Source: Clostridium sp. NkU-1 (GTDB lineage: Bacteria; Bacillota_A; Clostridia; Lachnospirales; Lachnospiraceae). From it: DNA of 64,000 nucleotides. Shown here one piece after another: positions 52,773 through 62,571 of this stretch. A program made the translations under genes and the position numbers. Under the pieces are notes generated by a model that saw only the letters and a list, made by a program, of their open reading frames with translations, searched no databases and was not told where the DNA came from. The stretch's first letter is position 1. Each line of letters starts with the position of its first letter. The stretch is from the NCBI GenBank assembly GCA_001312405.1, contig BBDR01000014.1:62001-126000 (forward strand), given 5' to 3'.

Positions 52773-54284
52773 ATGACCGAAGTAAAACTTGAAATGAAAG
52801 ATATATCCATCGAATTTCCTGGAGTAAAGGCTTTGGATGGAGTTGATTTTGGTCTGAAAAGTGGTACGATTCATGCGCTTGTGGGTGCTAATGGCGCAGG
52901 TAAGTCCACCTTGATGAAAGTGCTTGCCGGTGTCAATACGCATTACACAGGACAAATTTACGTTGGAGGGGAACCGGTGGAAATCCGGTGCCCCAAAGAC
53001 GCAAAAAATCTTGGGATAGAAATCGTATTTCAGGAAGTTGACACCGCGTTGATCCCCTATCTGTCCGTGGCTGAGAATGTAATGTTCAACACGCTGGTCA
53101 ATAAAATGGGGCGAAAACAAATCGTGCACTGGAAAGAGATCAGGCAGGCAGCAGAAACGGTATTAAAGAAATTAAATGTGGATGTGGATATTAACAAACA
53201 GGTATCAGGACTTACGCTGGCACAAAAGCAGATGGTTCTCATAGCCAGATGCGTGGCGGAAAAGTGCCGGTTCCTTATTTTAGATGAGCCAACGGCCCCT
53301 CTTTCCAATTCCGAGACACTGGAATTGTTCCGGGTGGTGCGTGAACTGGCAAAAGAGAATGTGGGAGTCGTGTTTATTTCCCACCGCTTAAGTGAGCTTT
53401 ATGAGATTTGTGAAACGATTACCATTATGAGAGACGGCAAGCTGGTAACTGAACTGCCGCTTTCTAGGGAACTGGAAGTAAATACTCTTGTCGAATATAT
53501 GTTAGGCCGTAGCTATGAGGATAATTACATCAAGAAAAAGTGCGAGATCGGCGGGCCGTTGCTTGAGATAGAAAACCTTTCTGAAAGGGAAGGGAAAGTA
53601 AAAAATATCAACATGACCGTTTGCAAAGGGGAAATTATCGGTGTGGCAGGATTAGTGGGCGCAGGCAAGACAGAGCTTTGCAAGACCCTGTTTTCCGCTT
53701 ACCAGCAGGCAGGCGGCATCATGAAGCTGAACGGAAACGTGATCAAGGCAAAAGGTCCTACCCAGGCTGTTAAAAATGGGCTTGCACTGGTTCCGGAGGA
53801 ACGGAGAAAAGAAGGCGTCCTGATTTCGGACCCGGTTGTCTCCAATATCTCTGTGGCAGCCATGGAAAAATATACGAACCGGCTTTCTGTGGTAAACAAG
53901 AAGCGGGAAAAAGAGGACGCCAAAAGTATGATAAGCGGCCTTGGAATCAAGACGCCATCCGAGAACCAGATCGTTGCCCTGTTGTCCGGCGGAAACCAGC
54001 AGAAGGTGGTCGTTGGAAAATGGCTGAACAAGGATTCAGAGGTTTATATTTTCGACGAGCCGACCAAGGGAATCGACGTGGGGGCCAAGCAGGATATGTA
54101 TGAGTTAATCGAAGGCTTGGCAGCCAGGGGAAAAGGCATCATTTATGCCACCTGCGAATTCCAGGAAATATTAAGTATCTGCGACCGCATTTATGTGATG
54201 TATGACGGAGAGATCATTAAAGAATTAAACGCAGCGGATACCAACGAAAAAGAACTGCTTTACTATTCGACAGGAGGTAAATGA
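52773..54284 (+). CDS. sugar ABC transporter ATPase, RbsA/MglA type
   Basis: Double-cassette ATPase that powers the importer. 503 aa, intact. First cassette: Walker A GANGAGKST at residue 39, Walker B FLILDEPTAPLS. Second: GLVGAGKTELCKTLF, signature LSGGNQQKVVVGKWL, IFDEPTKGIDVGAKQDMYEL, all typical of CUT2 transporters. ATG 52773 follows AAGGAAGAG. It ends two bases before the permease start. Confidence 0.92.
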   Translation: MTEVKLEMKDISIEFPGVKALDGVDFGLKSGTIHALVGANGAGKSTLMKVLAGVNTHYTGQIYVGGEPVEIRCPKDAKNLGIEIVFQEVDTALIPYLSVAENVMFNTLVNKMGRKQIVHWKEIRQAAETVLKKLNVDVDINKQVSGLTLAQKQMVLIARCVAEKCRFLILDEPTAPLSNSETLELFRVVRELAKENVGVVFISHRLSELYEICETITIMRDGKLVTELPLSRELEVNTLVEYMLGRSYEDNYIKKKCEIGGPLLEIENLSEREGKVKNINMTVCKGEIIGVAGLVGAGKTELCKTLFSAYQQAGGIMKLNGNVIKAKGPTQAVKNGLALVPEERRKEGVLISDPVVSNISVAAMEKYTNRLSVVNKKREKEDAKSMISGLGIKTPSENQIVALLSGGNQQKVVVGKWLNKDSEVYIFDEPTKGIDVGAKQDMYELIEGLAARGKGIIYATCEFQEILSICDRIYVMYDGEIIKELNAADTNEKELLYYSTGGK

Positions 54285-54285
54285 T

Positions 54286-55304
54286 ATGTCTGGGGCAGAG
54301 AAGGTAAAAAAGAAAAGGAACATTGGGGATTTTGTGACAAAATGGGGTACCATCGCAACAATGCTCATCATGTTCATCCTGTTCACATTTGGAAACTGGA
54401 GTAAGGATACGGGATCGAGCATGTTTCTGACCCAGTCTAATATGATCACGATCCTTCGTGCAGTATCCATTACTACCATTATTGCAATTGGTCTTACGTT
54501 TGCCCTGGCGGTAAACGGCATGGATCTTTCCATTGGAGCTACGGCCCAGTTTGCTAATGTTTTTGTTATGACGTGTTTTGTATGGCACAACATCAATATA
54601 GGTGTTTCCATCATTCTTACGGTGGTCATTTGCTTAAGCGTTGCGGTGATCAACAGCATTTTGATCGTTAAATTCAAGATACCCGATATGGTTGCGGCAC
54701 TTTCCGTAATGTTTATGTATCAGGGAGTTTCCATGACTTATTCAAAGGGCGGCGCCATCACAGAGCGCATGACCCGTGCCGATGGGACCCAGGCTCCCGG
54801 TCTTGTTCCAGAAGCCTTCCGGGCCCTTGGAAAGGAGCATGGTTGATCATCATCATGATCTGTGTGGTGCTGTTCGCATACTTTTTCTTAAATTATACCA
54901 AACACGGCAGATACATGTATGCGGTGGGCGGAAATCCTGAGGCAGCCCAGCTTTCCGGAATTCCGGTGGCAAAGTATAAGATCCTTGCATACTTTCTGTC
55001 AGCCACCTTTGCGGCAATCGGCGGAATCTGTCTGGCTGCCCGTGTGGGAACGGCGCAGATTTCAGCAGGTGATGCGTACCTGATGCCATCCGTATGTGCG
55101 GCTTATATCGGGTTTTCTGTATTGGGCGCAGGAAAAGCCAATGCATTCGGCACCTTTGCGGGAGCAGTGCTTGTGGGTATGCTGGAAAACGGTCTTATCA
55201 TGATGTCCGTGCCTTATTATGCCATGAACATCATAAAGGGTGCAGTCCTTGCCATTGCGCTTGCCATGACCTATGCAAGCGGCAAGACTAAAAATGTAAA
55301 CTAA
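54286..55304 (+). CDS. sugar ABC transporter permease, RbsC type (one frame break)
   Basis: CUT2-class membrane subunit, restored to 339 aa by one missing C near 54837 (ALGKEPWLIIIMICVVLFAY). ATG 54286 follows AGGAGG. Family motifs: LAVNGMDLSIGATAQFANVF, FKIPDMVAALSVMFMYQGVS and the loop AVGGNPEAAQLSGIPVAKYK. About nine or ten helices are expected. Confidence 0.87.
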
Positions 55305-55343
55305 AAACAGAGACGTTATATTGATCAGGGGAAGGTGACAGGA

Positions 55344-56568
55344 ATGTCTAAATACGACAGTTATTTTTTGATGAAAGCGGAAGAGGTACCGGATTATGTT
55401 CAGGAGAAGCTCTCTTATTTTGATAAGGATGCCAGTCTGGAATGCAGGGAAATCGGAGACGGAAACTTAAACTACGTGTTCCGTGTAAAGGATCCTGCAA
55501 GCGGGAAATCCATTATCGTAAAGCAGGCAGGAGAAGCGCTTCGCATTTCAGCAGAAATGCATGTTTCCACCGACCGGGGAAGAATTGAAGCAAAGATCCT
55601 GGGAATTCAGGATTCCTTTGCACCGGGGCTGGTTCCAAAGGTTTATCTGTATGACGGAACCATGTGTGCCATGGCAATGGAGGATATGACTGGCCATACC
55701 ATGATGCGTACCGGTCTGTTAAAGCATGAGACCTATCCTGAATTTGCAGACCATGTGACTACTTTTATGGTAAATTCCCTTCTGCGCACAACGGATGTTG
55801 TCATGGGACACAAGGAGAAGAAGGAGCTGGTTAAAAGCTTTATCAATCCGGACTTATGCGAGATTTCAGAGGATCTGGTATACAGCGAGCCCTTTATTGA
55901 TTACAACCACAGGAACAATGTATTTCCTCCCAATGAGGATTTTGTGAAAAAGGAACTGTATGAGGATCAGGCCCTGCATCTGGAGGCTGCCAAACTGAAA
56001 TTTGAGTTTATGAACAATGCCCAATCCTTAATTCACGGGGATTTACATACTGGCTCTGTGTTTATCAACAAGGAGCATACCTATATCTTTGACCCGGAAT
56101 TCGCCTTCTTTGGGCCTATGGGCTATGATATCGGCAATGTCATTGCAAACATGTTTTTTGCGTGGTGCAACGGTGACGCTACCATAGAGGATGAAAAGGA
56201 AAAAGAAGAGTTTTGCGGCTGGTGCTTAAACACCATCTCTGATATCGTGGATCTGTTCGTTGAAAAATATAATAAGGTATTTGACGAGTATGTGACGGAA
56301 ACCATGGCAAAGGTTCCGGGATTCAAAGAATGGTATCTGGAAGGAATCCTTTCCGACACTGCCGGAGTGGCAGGACTTGAATCCATCCGCCGGACCGTGG
56401 GAATGGCCAATGTTATTGATATTACCACCATTCCTGATGAGAAAAAAACGGGCGAGAGCCGAAAAGATCGTCATTACTCTGGCAAAGAATTATATCATGA
56501 ACCGCCGCAGTTTCCGCTGCGGAGCGGATTACATAAACGCGATAAAAGAAGCAGTAAGCAAATTTTGA
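55344..56568 (+). CDS. mtnK: 5-methylthioribose kinase (one frame break)
   Basis: Phosphorylates C1 of 5-methylthioribose (and, in known DHAP-shunt enzymes, 5-deoxyribose). Aminoglycoside-kinase fold. The start is ATG 55344 (MSKYDSYFLMKAEEVPDYVQ); the upstream GTG 55335 is not needed. Motifs: EIGDGNLNYVFRVKD (ATP loop), ALRISAEMHVSTDRGRIEAK, catalytic SLIHGDLHTGSVFIN and FDPEFAFFGPMGYDIGNVIA. A7 at 56442-56448 should be A6; the true end is RARAEKIVITLAKNYI onward to TGA 56568. 407 aa, the normal MtnK length. Confidence 0.93.
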
Positions 56569-56613
56569 GGCCGGCAACAGGATTGAAAGCCGGTAAAAAA
56601 GAAAGGGATAACA

Positions 56614-57719
56614 ATGAGCGAAGAAACAAAAAAATCCATCATGGACTATGATACCGTGGCACTTGACGAGGAGAACAATGCCTGGTGATCATAGACCAGA
56701 CACAGCTTCCGTATCATACGGAAATTCTTTCCCTGACAAAACAGGAGGATATCTGGAATGCAATCTATCTTCTCCAGGTAAGAGGGGCGCCTGCCATCGG
56801 AGTGGCGGCAGCCATCGGCATCTATCTGGCCGCAAGAGAGATCAAGGCAGATGGTTATGATGATTTTTATGCAGAATTTCAAAAAGCAAAGGACTATCTT
56901 GATTCCGCACGTCCCACTGCTGTCAATTTATCATGGGCGCTGAAGCGGATGGAACAGGTGGTTTTGAAAAACAAAGAGAAGTCTGTTCCTGAAATCGTAG
57001 AGTTTCTCCATAAAGAGGCAATAGAGATCCGGGAAGAGGATATCTGGGTTTGCAAAATGATTGGAGAATACGGCCTTTCTCTCGTAAAGCCGGGTGACGG
57101 CCTTTTAACCCACTGCAATGCCGGGCAGCTGGCAACGGTGAAATACGGAACCGCTACGGCTCCTATGTACCTTGGACACGAAAAAGGCTATGGCTTCCGC
57201 ATCTTTTCCGATGAGACCAGACCCCTTCTTCAGGGGGCCAGACTGACTTCCTTCGAATTAAAGGAATCAGGTCTTGATGTCACTGTGATCTGCGACAATA
57301 TGTCGGCCACAGTCATGAGAAATGGCTGGGTGGATGCCGTATTTGTAGGCTGTGACCGGGTGGCGGCCAATGGGGATACCGCAAACAAGATCGGTACATC
57401 CATGGTTGCTCTGGCAGCCAAACGCTATGGTGTGCCCATGTATATCTGCGCGCCCACATCCACCATTGATATGAACACCCCTACCGGCAAGGAGATCCAC
57501 ATTGAGGAGCGTCCGGCAGAGGAAGTGGTGGAAATGTGGTATAAAAAGCGGATGGCACCGAAAGGCGTAAAGGTATTTAATCCCGCATTCGATGTGACGG
57601 ACAATGATCTGATCGCAGGAATCGTGACAGAGTATGGGATTGCCAAAGCGCCTTATACAGAATCATTAAAAGAAATATTCAGGAAAAAGGAAGAGGCCCT
57701 GAAAGCGAAAGAAATGTAA
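56614..57719 (+). CDS. mtnA: S-methyl-5-thioribose-1-phosphate isomerase (one frame break)
   Basis: Converts methylthioribose-1-P to methylthioribulose-1-P. Restored to 368 aa by one missing base near 56691 (EENNALVIIDQTQLPYHTEI). The start is ATG 56614 behind AAAGGG. Motifs: YLLQVRGAPAIGVAAAIG, LTHCNAGQLATVKYGTA, VICDNMSATVMRNG and the catalytic Asp in GCDRVAANGDTANKIGT. It follows mtnK by 45 bases. In the usual methionine salvage path mtnB (dehydratase) would come next; it is absent here, and a class II aldolase lies downstream instead. Confidence 0.94.
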
Positions 57720-57737
57720 GTTTTTTGGCATAAGAAA

Positions 57738-57782
57738 AAGAGGATGTCTCAAAGGTACTGGGACATCCTCTTGCCGAAATCA
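57738..57782. terminator. terminator between mtnA and the DeoR-type gene
   Basis: AAGAGGATGTC (57738-57748) pairs perfectly with GACATCCTCTT (57772-57782). It serves convergent genes. Confidence 0.75.
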
Positions 57783-57785
57783 GGC

Positions 57786-58553
57786 TCAGCTTTCCGCTGC
57801 TTCATAAAGTTCTACATTATTTTTGAAAAGGTATTCTCTCCACTGGCCGTTCATCTGTTTGTCAGTGACCAGTCCTGTGATGGTTTCAAAACCGGATATC
57901 CGGATAAATGAGGTCTTATCAAATTTGGAATGGTCTGCAATGAGATAAACGTGATTGCTCCTGGTCATCAGCATCTGGCGTATGGCGGCAATGGCTTCAT
58001 TGGAATCGGTGATTCCGTGTTCCATGGAAACGCTCCGGCAGGACATAAAGGTTTTATCCAGGTAAAAGGATTCCAGATTCTTAAGGGCCGTATTGCCTAC
58101 AAAAGCTTTGTCCCTGGGAGTATAGGAGCCTCCGATGGAAATGAGGCGGATATCCTCTTTGTCATACAGTTCATTGATGATCAGCAGGGAATTTGTTACC
58201 ACGGTAAGGCGCATTCCCTGTAAGGTCTTTGCCAGCTGAAGGGCCGTGGTAGAAGCATCCAGGAAAATAGAGTCCCCGTTGTGAATGATTGACAGGCACT
58301 TTTTCGCGATGGCCTGCTTGCTTTCCATATATGCGGTTTCCCGGATCGTTAAATCTACGTTATTCTCAACCCCGTCTTGTATGAATGCACCGCCATATGT
58401 TCTGGTCAGGAACCCGTCATCCTCCAATTGCTTTAAGTCCCTCCGGATGGTTTCCTCGGTCACGGAGAAGATTTTGGAAAGTTCGGTCACCGTAACGCTT
58501 TTCTTTTCTAAAATAATATCTTTGATCTTGGCTTTCCTCGTTACTGCTAACAT
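57786..58553 (-). CDS. DeoR-family transcriptional repressor
   Basis: Sugar-phosphate-responsive repressor, 255 aa and intact from ATG 58553 (MLAVTRKAKIKDIILEKKSV). AAGGA sits eight bases ahead of that ATG, better spaced than for ATG 58559. HTH: VTVTELSKIFSVTEETIRRDLKQLEDDGFLTR in pieces, with the classic DeoR TYGGAF. Sensor domain: DSIFLDASTTALQLAKTL, TVVTNSLLIINEL and ADHSKFDKTSFIRI. It lies between the mtn operon and the BMC operon and is divergent from the latter, so it probably controls both, sensing a phosphorylated sugar such as methylthioribulose-1-P (inference). Confidence 0.87.
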   Translation of the reverse strand: MLAVTRKAKIKDIILEKKSVTVTELSKIFSVTEETIRRDLKQLEDDGFLTRTYGGAFIQDGVENNVDLTIRETAYMESKQAIAKKCLSIIHNGDSIFLDASTTALQLAKTLQGMRLTVVTNSLLIINELYDKEDIRLISIGGSYTPRDKAFVGNTALKNLESFYLDKTFMSCRSVSMEHGITDSNEAIAAIRQMLMTRSNHVYLIADHSKFDKTSFIRISGFETITGLVTDKQMNGQWREYLFKNNVELYEAAES

Positions 58554-58710
58554 AGGCATGTTCCTTTCTTTGTGACAACAGATGTTTGTTTGAAATAAAA
58601 TGCAATATAAAACCATAAGAATCAGGTGGCATATAAGTATATTGTATAATTATTTTGATTAAATGTAAAGGAAAAATGGACAAAATAGAAATAAAAGAGT
58701 AAAATCAGAA

Positions 58711-58757
58711 ATAAAACAACATGAAACATTGACAATAAAACACAAAAGTGGTAAAAA
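58711..58757 (+). promoter_or_regulatory. promoter and repeat pair upstream of the BMC operon
   Basis: TTGACA (58729-58734), 17 bases and a weak TAAAAA (58752-58757). ATAAAACAACA (58711-58721) is followed by ATAAAACACAA (58735-58745). The first word is identical to one upstream of the importer operon at 51320, suggesting a shared regulator. Confidence 0.5.
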
Positions 58758-58824
58758 TACAGTATAAAAGATTAGAGTTCGGACAGAAAGAACATGTAGT
58801 TGTTTGGACTTTGGAGGTAAAGAT

Positions 58825-59784
58825 ATGATGACAGTTCAAGGCGTAAAGTACATGTCTGATTTTGAAGCCAAAAAGGCGATTTTGGACATCGGCAGGCGCA
58901 TGTACAACAAAGGCTTTGTGGCCTCGAATGATGGAAACATCAGTTGTAAGGTAGGGCCGAACACCATCTGGACGACGCCGACCGGGGTATCAAAGGGATT
59001 TATGACACAGGATATGCTGGTGAAAATGGATTTAAACGGAAAGGTGCTGATGGGAAGATATAAGCCCTCCTCAGAAGTAAAAATGCATTTAAGGGTTTAT
59101 AAGGAAAATCCGGATGTGCAGGCAGTTACCCATGCCCACCCGCTGGTTGCAACCAGCTTTGCCATTGCCGGGATCAGTCTGGATGCTGCGATCCTTACGG
59201 AAGCGGTGCTGGGGCTTGGATCCATCCCGGTTGCAAAATACGCAACACCGGGCACGGATGAAGTTCCTGATTCCATCGCGCCCTTTGTAAACACCCACAA
59301 TGGCGTGCTTCTTGCAAACCATGGGGCCCTGACTTGGGGAAAAGACATTTACCAGGCATTTTTCAGGCTGGAATCCATTGAGTATTATGCCACCATATTG
59401 ATGTATACAGGCAATATCATCGGACGCCAGAATGTGCTTTCCTGCGATCAGGTAAATAAGCTGCTGGATATCCGGCATAAGCTTGGCATCACAGCAGGCG
59501 GGATTCCGCCATGCTCCGCAGAAGAGACGAACATGAAGGATGTGGTTTCGGCATCAGATGTCCGGCCGGCAGGGCAGAACGTTCCAGGGCCTGCATTAAA
59601 AGGGGTAACTTCCATTGTAAGGCCGGGAGAGGGGCTGCCGGACTCTGGCTGCGGCTGTACCGGTGTGACACAGAAGGCGCCGTCCTCAGAGAAACAAAAG
59701 CCTGTGCAGGCGGAAGCATTAGGTAAGGCAAAGGAGGAAATCATAGCCGAAGTAGTGAGAAGAGTGACAGAGCAGCTATGCTAG
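58825..59784 (+). CDS. class II aldolase with C-terminal encapsulation-type helix
   Basis: Zinc aldolase of the FucA/AraD family, predicted to split methylthioribulose-1-P (or deoxyribulose-1-P) to DHAP and (methylthio)acetaldehyde. ATG 58825 has GGAGG seven bases ahead. Active site: GFVASNDGNISCKVG, SSEVKMHLRVYKEN (catalytic Glu), THAHPLVATS (HxH) and LLANHGALTWG (third His). The catalytic domain ends near residue 220. A flexible Pro/Gly-rich linker with a CGC triplet follows, then an amphipathic helix AKEEIIAEVVRRVTEQL, the look of a BMC encapsulation peptide. 319 aa against about 215 for plain FucA. It could instead be a fuculose/rhamnulose-1-P aldolase as in other BMC types, but no fuc or rha gene is present. 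Confidence 0.85.
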   Translation: MMTVQGVKYMSDFEAKKAILDIGRRMYNKGFVASNDGNISCKVGPNTIWTTPTGVSKGFMTQDMLVKMDLNGKVLMGRYKPSSEVKMHLRVYKENPDVQAVTHAHPLVATSFAIAGISLDAAILTEAVLGLGSIPVAKYATPGTDEVPDSIAPFVNTHNGVLLANHGALTWGKDIYQAFFRLESIEYYATILMYTGNIIGRQNVLSCDQVNKLLDIRHKLGITAGGIPPCSAEETNMKDVVSASDVRPAGQNVPGPALKGVTSIVRPGEGLPDSGCGCTGVTQKAPSSEKQKPVQAEALGKAKEEIIAEVVRRVTEQLC

Positions 59785-59794
59785 GAGGCAGATC

Positions 59795-61214
59795 ATGGAA
59801 ATTGGGGCGAAAGAGATAGAACTTATTGTAAGGGAAGTGCTTGCAGGCATAGAAAGCAGGGGCGTAAAGCCTTCCTATTTTCCCGCTCAAAGTGAAAACG
59901 GGGTATTTGAGCGGGTGGAGGATGCCATTGCGGCGGCCCACGCGGCCCAGCGTCAATGGGCAGAGAATTACAGGGTCGGGGACAGGCGGAGAATCATTGA
60001 GGCCATACGGCTGACGGCAAAAAGCCATGCAGAAACCCTGGCAAAAATGGTTTGGGAAGAAACCGGAATGGGGCGTTTTGAGGATAAGATCCAGAAGCAT
60101 ATGGCTGTGATTGAAAAAACTCCGGGTGTGGAATGCCTGACCACGGACGCCATTTCAGGTGACGAAGGGCTGATGATAGAAGAGTATGCTCCCTTTGGAG
60201 TGATCGGAGCCATCACGCCCTCCACCAACCCAACGGAAACTATAATAAACAATACCATCAGCATGATAGCCGGAGGAAATTCCGTTGTGTTTAACGTCCA
60301 TCCGGGAGCGAAAAGATGCTGTGCCCACTGCCTGAAGCTTCTTCATCAGGCCATTGTGGAAAATGGAGGTCCGGCAAATTTAATCACCATGCAGAAAGAG
60401 CCTGACATGGAGGCGGTGAGCAAGATGACGGCTGATCCCAGAATCCGCCTTATGGTCGGTACAGGAGGCATGCCAATGGTAAATGCCCTGCTTCGTTCCG
60501 GAAAGAAGACCATCGGGGCAGGTGCAGGAAACCCGCCGGTCATTGTAGACGATACAGCGGACATAAGTCTTGCTGCAAAAGAGATTTACCGTGGTGCTTC
60601 CTTTGATAACAACATTCTGTGTCTGGCGGAAAAGGAAGTCTTTGTCATGGAAAGGGCTGCGGATGAACTGGTGAATAAGCTGGTAACGGAAGGCGCTTAC
60701 CTGCTTAGTTCCATGGAGTTAAATGAAATCTTAAAGTTTGCCATGGTTGAAAAAAACGGAAGCTATGAAGTGAATAAAAAGTGGGTTGGAAAGGATGCAG
60801 CCCGGTTTTTGGAAGAGATCGGGGTTTCCGGCCATAAGGATGTCCGCCTGCTCATCTGTGAGACAGACAGAAGCCATCCCTTTGTCATGGTAGAGCAGCT
60901 GATGCCCATACTTCCCATCGTGCGGTTAAGGACCTTTGAGGAATGTGTGGAGTGTGCAGTGGCAGCAGAGTCAGGCAACAGGCATACGGCATCCATGTTT
61001 TCCAGAAATGTTGAGAACATGACCAAATTCGGAAAAGTGATTGAAACCACCATTTTTACGAAGAACGGTTCGACTAAAAGGGGTGGGGATCGGCGGAGAG
61101 GGCCATACGACCATGACCATTGCAGGCCCCACCGGAGAGGGGCTTACCTGCGCGAGAAGCTTTACCAGAAGACGCAGATGCATGCTGGCAGAAGGAGGCC
61201 TGCGGATCATCTAG
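59795..61214 (+). CDS. BMC-associated CoA-acylating aldehyde dehydrogenase (one frame break)
   Basis: Oxidises the aldehyde product to acyl-CoA inside the shell, with NAD+. ATG 59795 follows AGGAGG. The N-terminus EIELIVREVLAGIESRG is an amphipathic helix typical of cargo targeting. Core motifs: FGVIGAITPSTNPTETIINN, IGAGAGNPPVIVDDTADI and the catalytic Cys in FDNNILCLAEKEVFV, as in EutE/PduP. One extra base near 61073 breaks the frame; the true end reads GVGIGGEGHTTMTIAGPTGE and stops at 61214. 472 aa, usual size. Confidence 0.87.
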
Positions 61215-61230
61215 AGAAGGGAAGGTACAT

Positions 61231-61569
61231 ATGGCAATCGGCTTTTTGGAGTGTGCAGGATACGGGGCAGTTCTTTATGCCATGGATAAGGCCTGTAAGG
61301 CGGCAGATGTGAGGATTATCGGTATCGACACCATCAATCCCAAAGATACGGCCGCGTTCATTCCCCTTACGGTCCAGGTGAAATTTGAAGGCGGAATTGA
61401 TGACGTGAAAGAGGCCTGTGAGGCGGCAGAACGGGCAGCCCTTAAATTTAACAGTCCGAATGAGGTTCTGACAGAGATCATTGAAAACCCATACGAGGGA
61501 ACAAAGGCGCTGTCTCATATAACAAAGGTATCTTTCGGGGAAGAAAACATTATAAATTTCAGGAGGTAG
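61231..61569 (+). CDS. BMC-domain shell protein with extended C-terminus
   Basis: 112 aa, ATG 61231 behind AGAAGGGAAGG. One BMC domain (GFLECAGYGAVLYAMDKACK to about residue 85) plus a tail of about 27 residues. It differs strongly from the other shell proteins here, for example Cys at residue 8 and a long NPKDTAAFIPL loop at the likely pore. It could form specialised hexamers. Confidence 0.8.
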   Translation: MAIGFLECAGYGAVLYAMDKACKAADVRIIGIDTINPKDTAAFIPLTVQVKFEGGIDDVKEACEAAERAALKFNSPNEVLTEIIENPYEGTKALSHITKVSFGEENIINFRR

Positions 61570-61575
61570 CAAGAT

Positions 61576-61854
61576 ATGGCATCCACATCAATTGGTTTAG
61601 TTGAAACAAGGGGGCTGACTGCATCCATCGAAGCAGCAGATGCAATGTTAAAGGCGGCAGACGTTGAACTTGTGGGAACCGAGAAAATCGGTTCCGGTCT
61701 GGTAACCGTCATTGTAACCGGAGAGGTAGGCGCGGTAAAGGCAGCTACCGAGGCAGGAGAGGCGGCGGCTTCCAGAATTGGAGAGCTGGTAGCAGTCCAT
61801 GTGATTCCCAGGCCGCATCAGGATATTGACAAAATTTTGCCAAGGATCAAATAG
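61576..61854 (+). CDS. BMC-H hexameric shell protein (PduA/EutM type), copy 1
   Basis: 92 aa, intact, ATG 61576 after AGGAGG. Canonical single BMC domain: [20 protein letters not shown], the pore loop [16 protein letters not shown] and a terminal [14 protein letters not shown]. It should build the facets of the compartment. Residues about 8-82 are nearly identical to the second copy at 62236, so the two arose by duplication. Confidence 0.92.
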   Translation: MASTSIGLVETRGLTASIEAADAMLKAADVELVGTEKIGSGLVTVIVTGEVGAVKAATEAGEAAASRIGELVAVHVIPRPHQDIDKILPRIK

Positions 61855-61875
61855 GCAGCAGCAAAGGTGGGCGTC

Positions 61876-62235
61876 ATGAAAACAAACCGAAACGCCATAG
61901 GGGTTTTAGAAATTAATTATTATGCCAATACCGTAGTGGTGGTGGACCAGGCATTAAAGGCGGCTGAAGTGGAAATCGTAAGCTGCCATAAAAGGCTGGG
62001 AGGAAGGATGTGCCACACCGTATTAGCGGGCGAGACCTCGGCGGTTCGTGCAGCCGTGGAGGCGGCCAGAGAGGCCGGACGGATCGTGGGAGACGACAAC
62101 GTTAAGGTGTCCGTATCCATCGAAAACCCTCATCCAGAGGTAATAAAGCTTTTAAATATGATAGACAGGCATGAAAAGGAAAAGGATTGTGTAAAGCCAG
62201 AGGAAGAAGAGCACAAGATTAAGGAGGAAAAGTAA
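61876..62235 (+). CDS. BMC-domain shell protein with acidic/basic tail
   Basis: 119 aa from ATG 61876 (AAAGGTGG upstream). BMC domain: AIGVLEINYYANTVVVVDQA through SVSIENPHPEVIKLL, then a charged tail of about 25 residues (CVKPEEEEHKIKEEK). The pore loop has LGGRMCHTVLAGE with a Cys, which in some BMC shells binds an iron-sulfur cluster (inference). The stop abuts the start of the next gene. Confidence 0.8.
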   Translation: MKTNRNAIGVLEINYYANTVVVVDQALKAAEVEIVSCHKRLGGRMCHTVLAGETSAVRAAVEAAREAGRIVGDDNVKVSVSIENPHPEVIKLLNMIDRHEKEKDCVKPEEEEHKIKEEK

Positions 62236-62535
62236 ATGGCAGAGACAGCAGTAAAAAGGGGAATGTTGGCATTAGGGATGATTGAGACAAGAGGCCTTAC
62301 CGCATCAATTGAGGCAGCAGATGCCATGTTAAAGGCAGCAGACGTTGAAATGGTGGGAACCGAGAAAATCGGCTCCGGTCTGGTATCGGTCATGGTTCAG
62401 GGAGATGTGGGAGCTGTCAAGGCAGCAGTGGAAGCAGGAGAGGAAGCAGCCTCCAGAGTGGGAGAGGTAGTAGCAGTTCATGTAATTCCAAGACCCCATA
62501 ATTCCATAGGCGGAATCCTTCCATTCCTTAAATAA
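62236..62535 (+). CDS. BMC-H hexameric shell protein (PduA/EutM type), copy 2
   Basis: 99 aa, intact, ATG 62236 after AAGGAGG. Same domain as copy 1 with a longer N-terminus ([20 protein letters not shown]). The pore loop is [16 protein letters not shown], and the tail [12 protein letters not shown] differs. Probably mixes with copy 1 in the facets. Confidence 0.92.
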   Translation: MAETAVKRGMLALGMIETRGLTASIEAADAMLKAADVEMVGTEKIGSGLVSVMVQGDVGAVKAAVEAGEEAASRVGEVVAVHVIPRPHNSIGGILPFLK

Positions 62536-62571
62536 AAAGAACAGGAAAGTGCTTAAGGGCGGAGGCTTACA

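Noticed and set aside
59089..59744. Several minus-strand frames opposite the class II aldolase
   Set aside because: They overlap metal-binding motifs of the aldolase on the plus strand and have no starts with ribosome sites.
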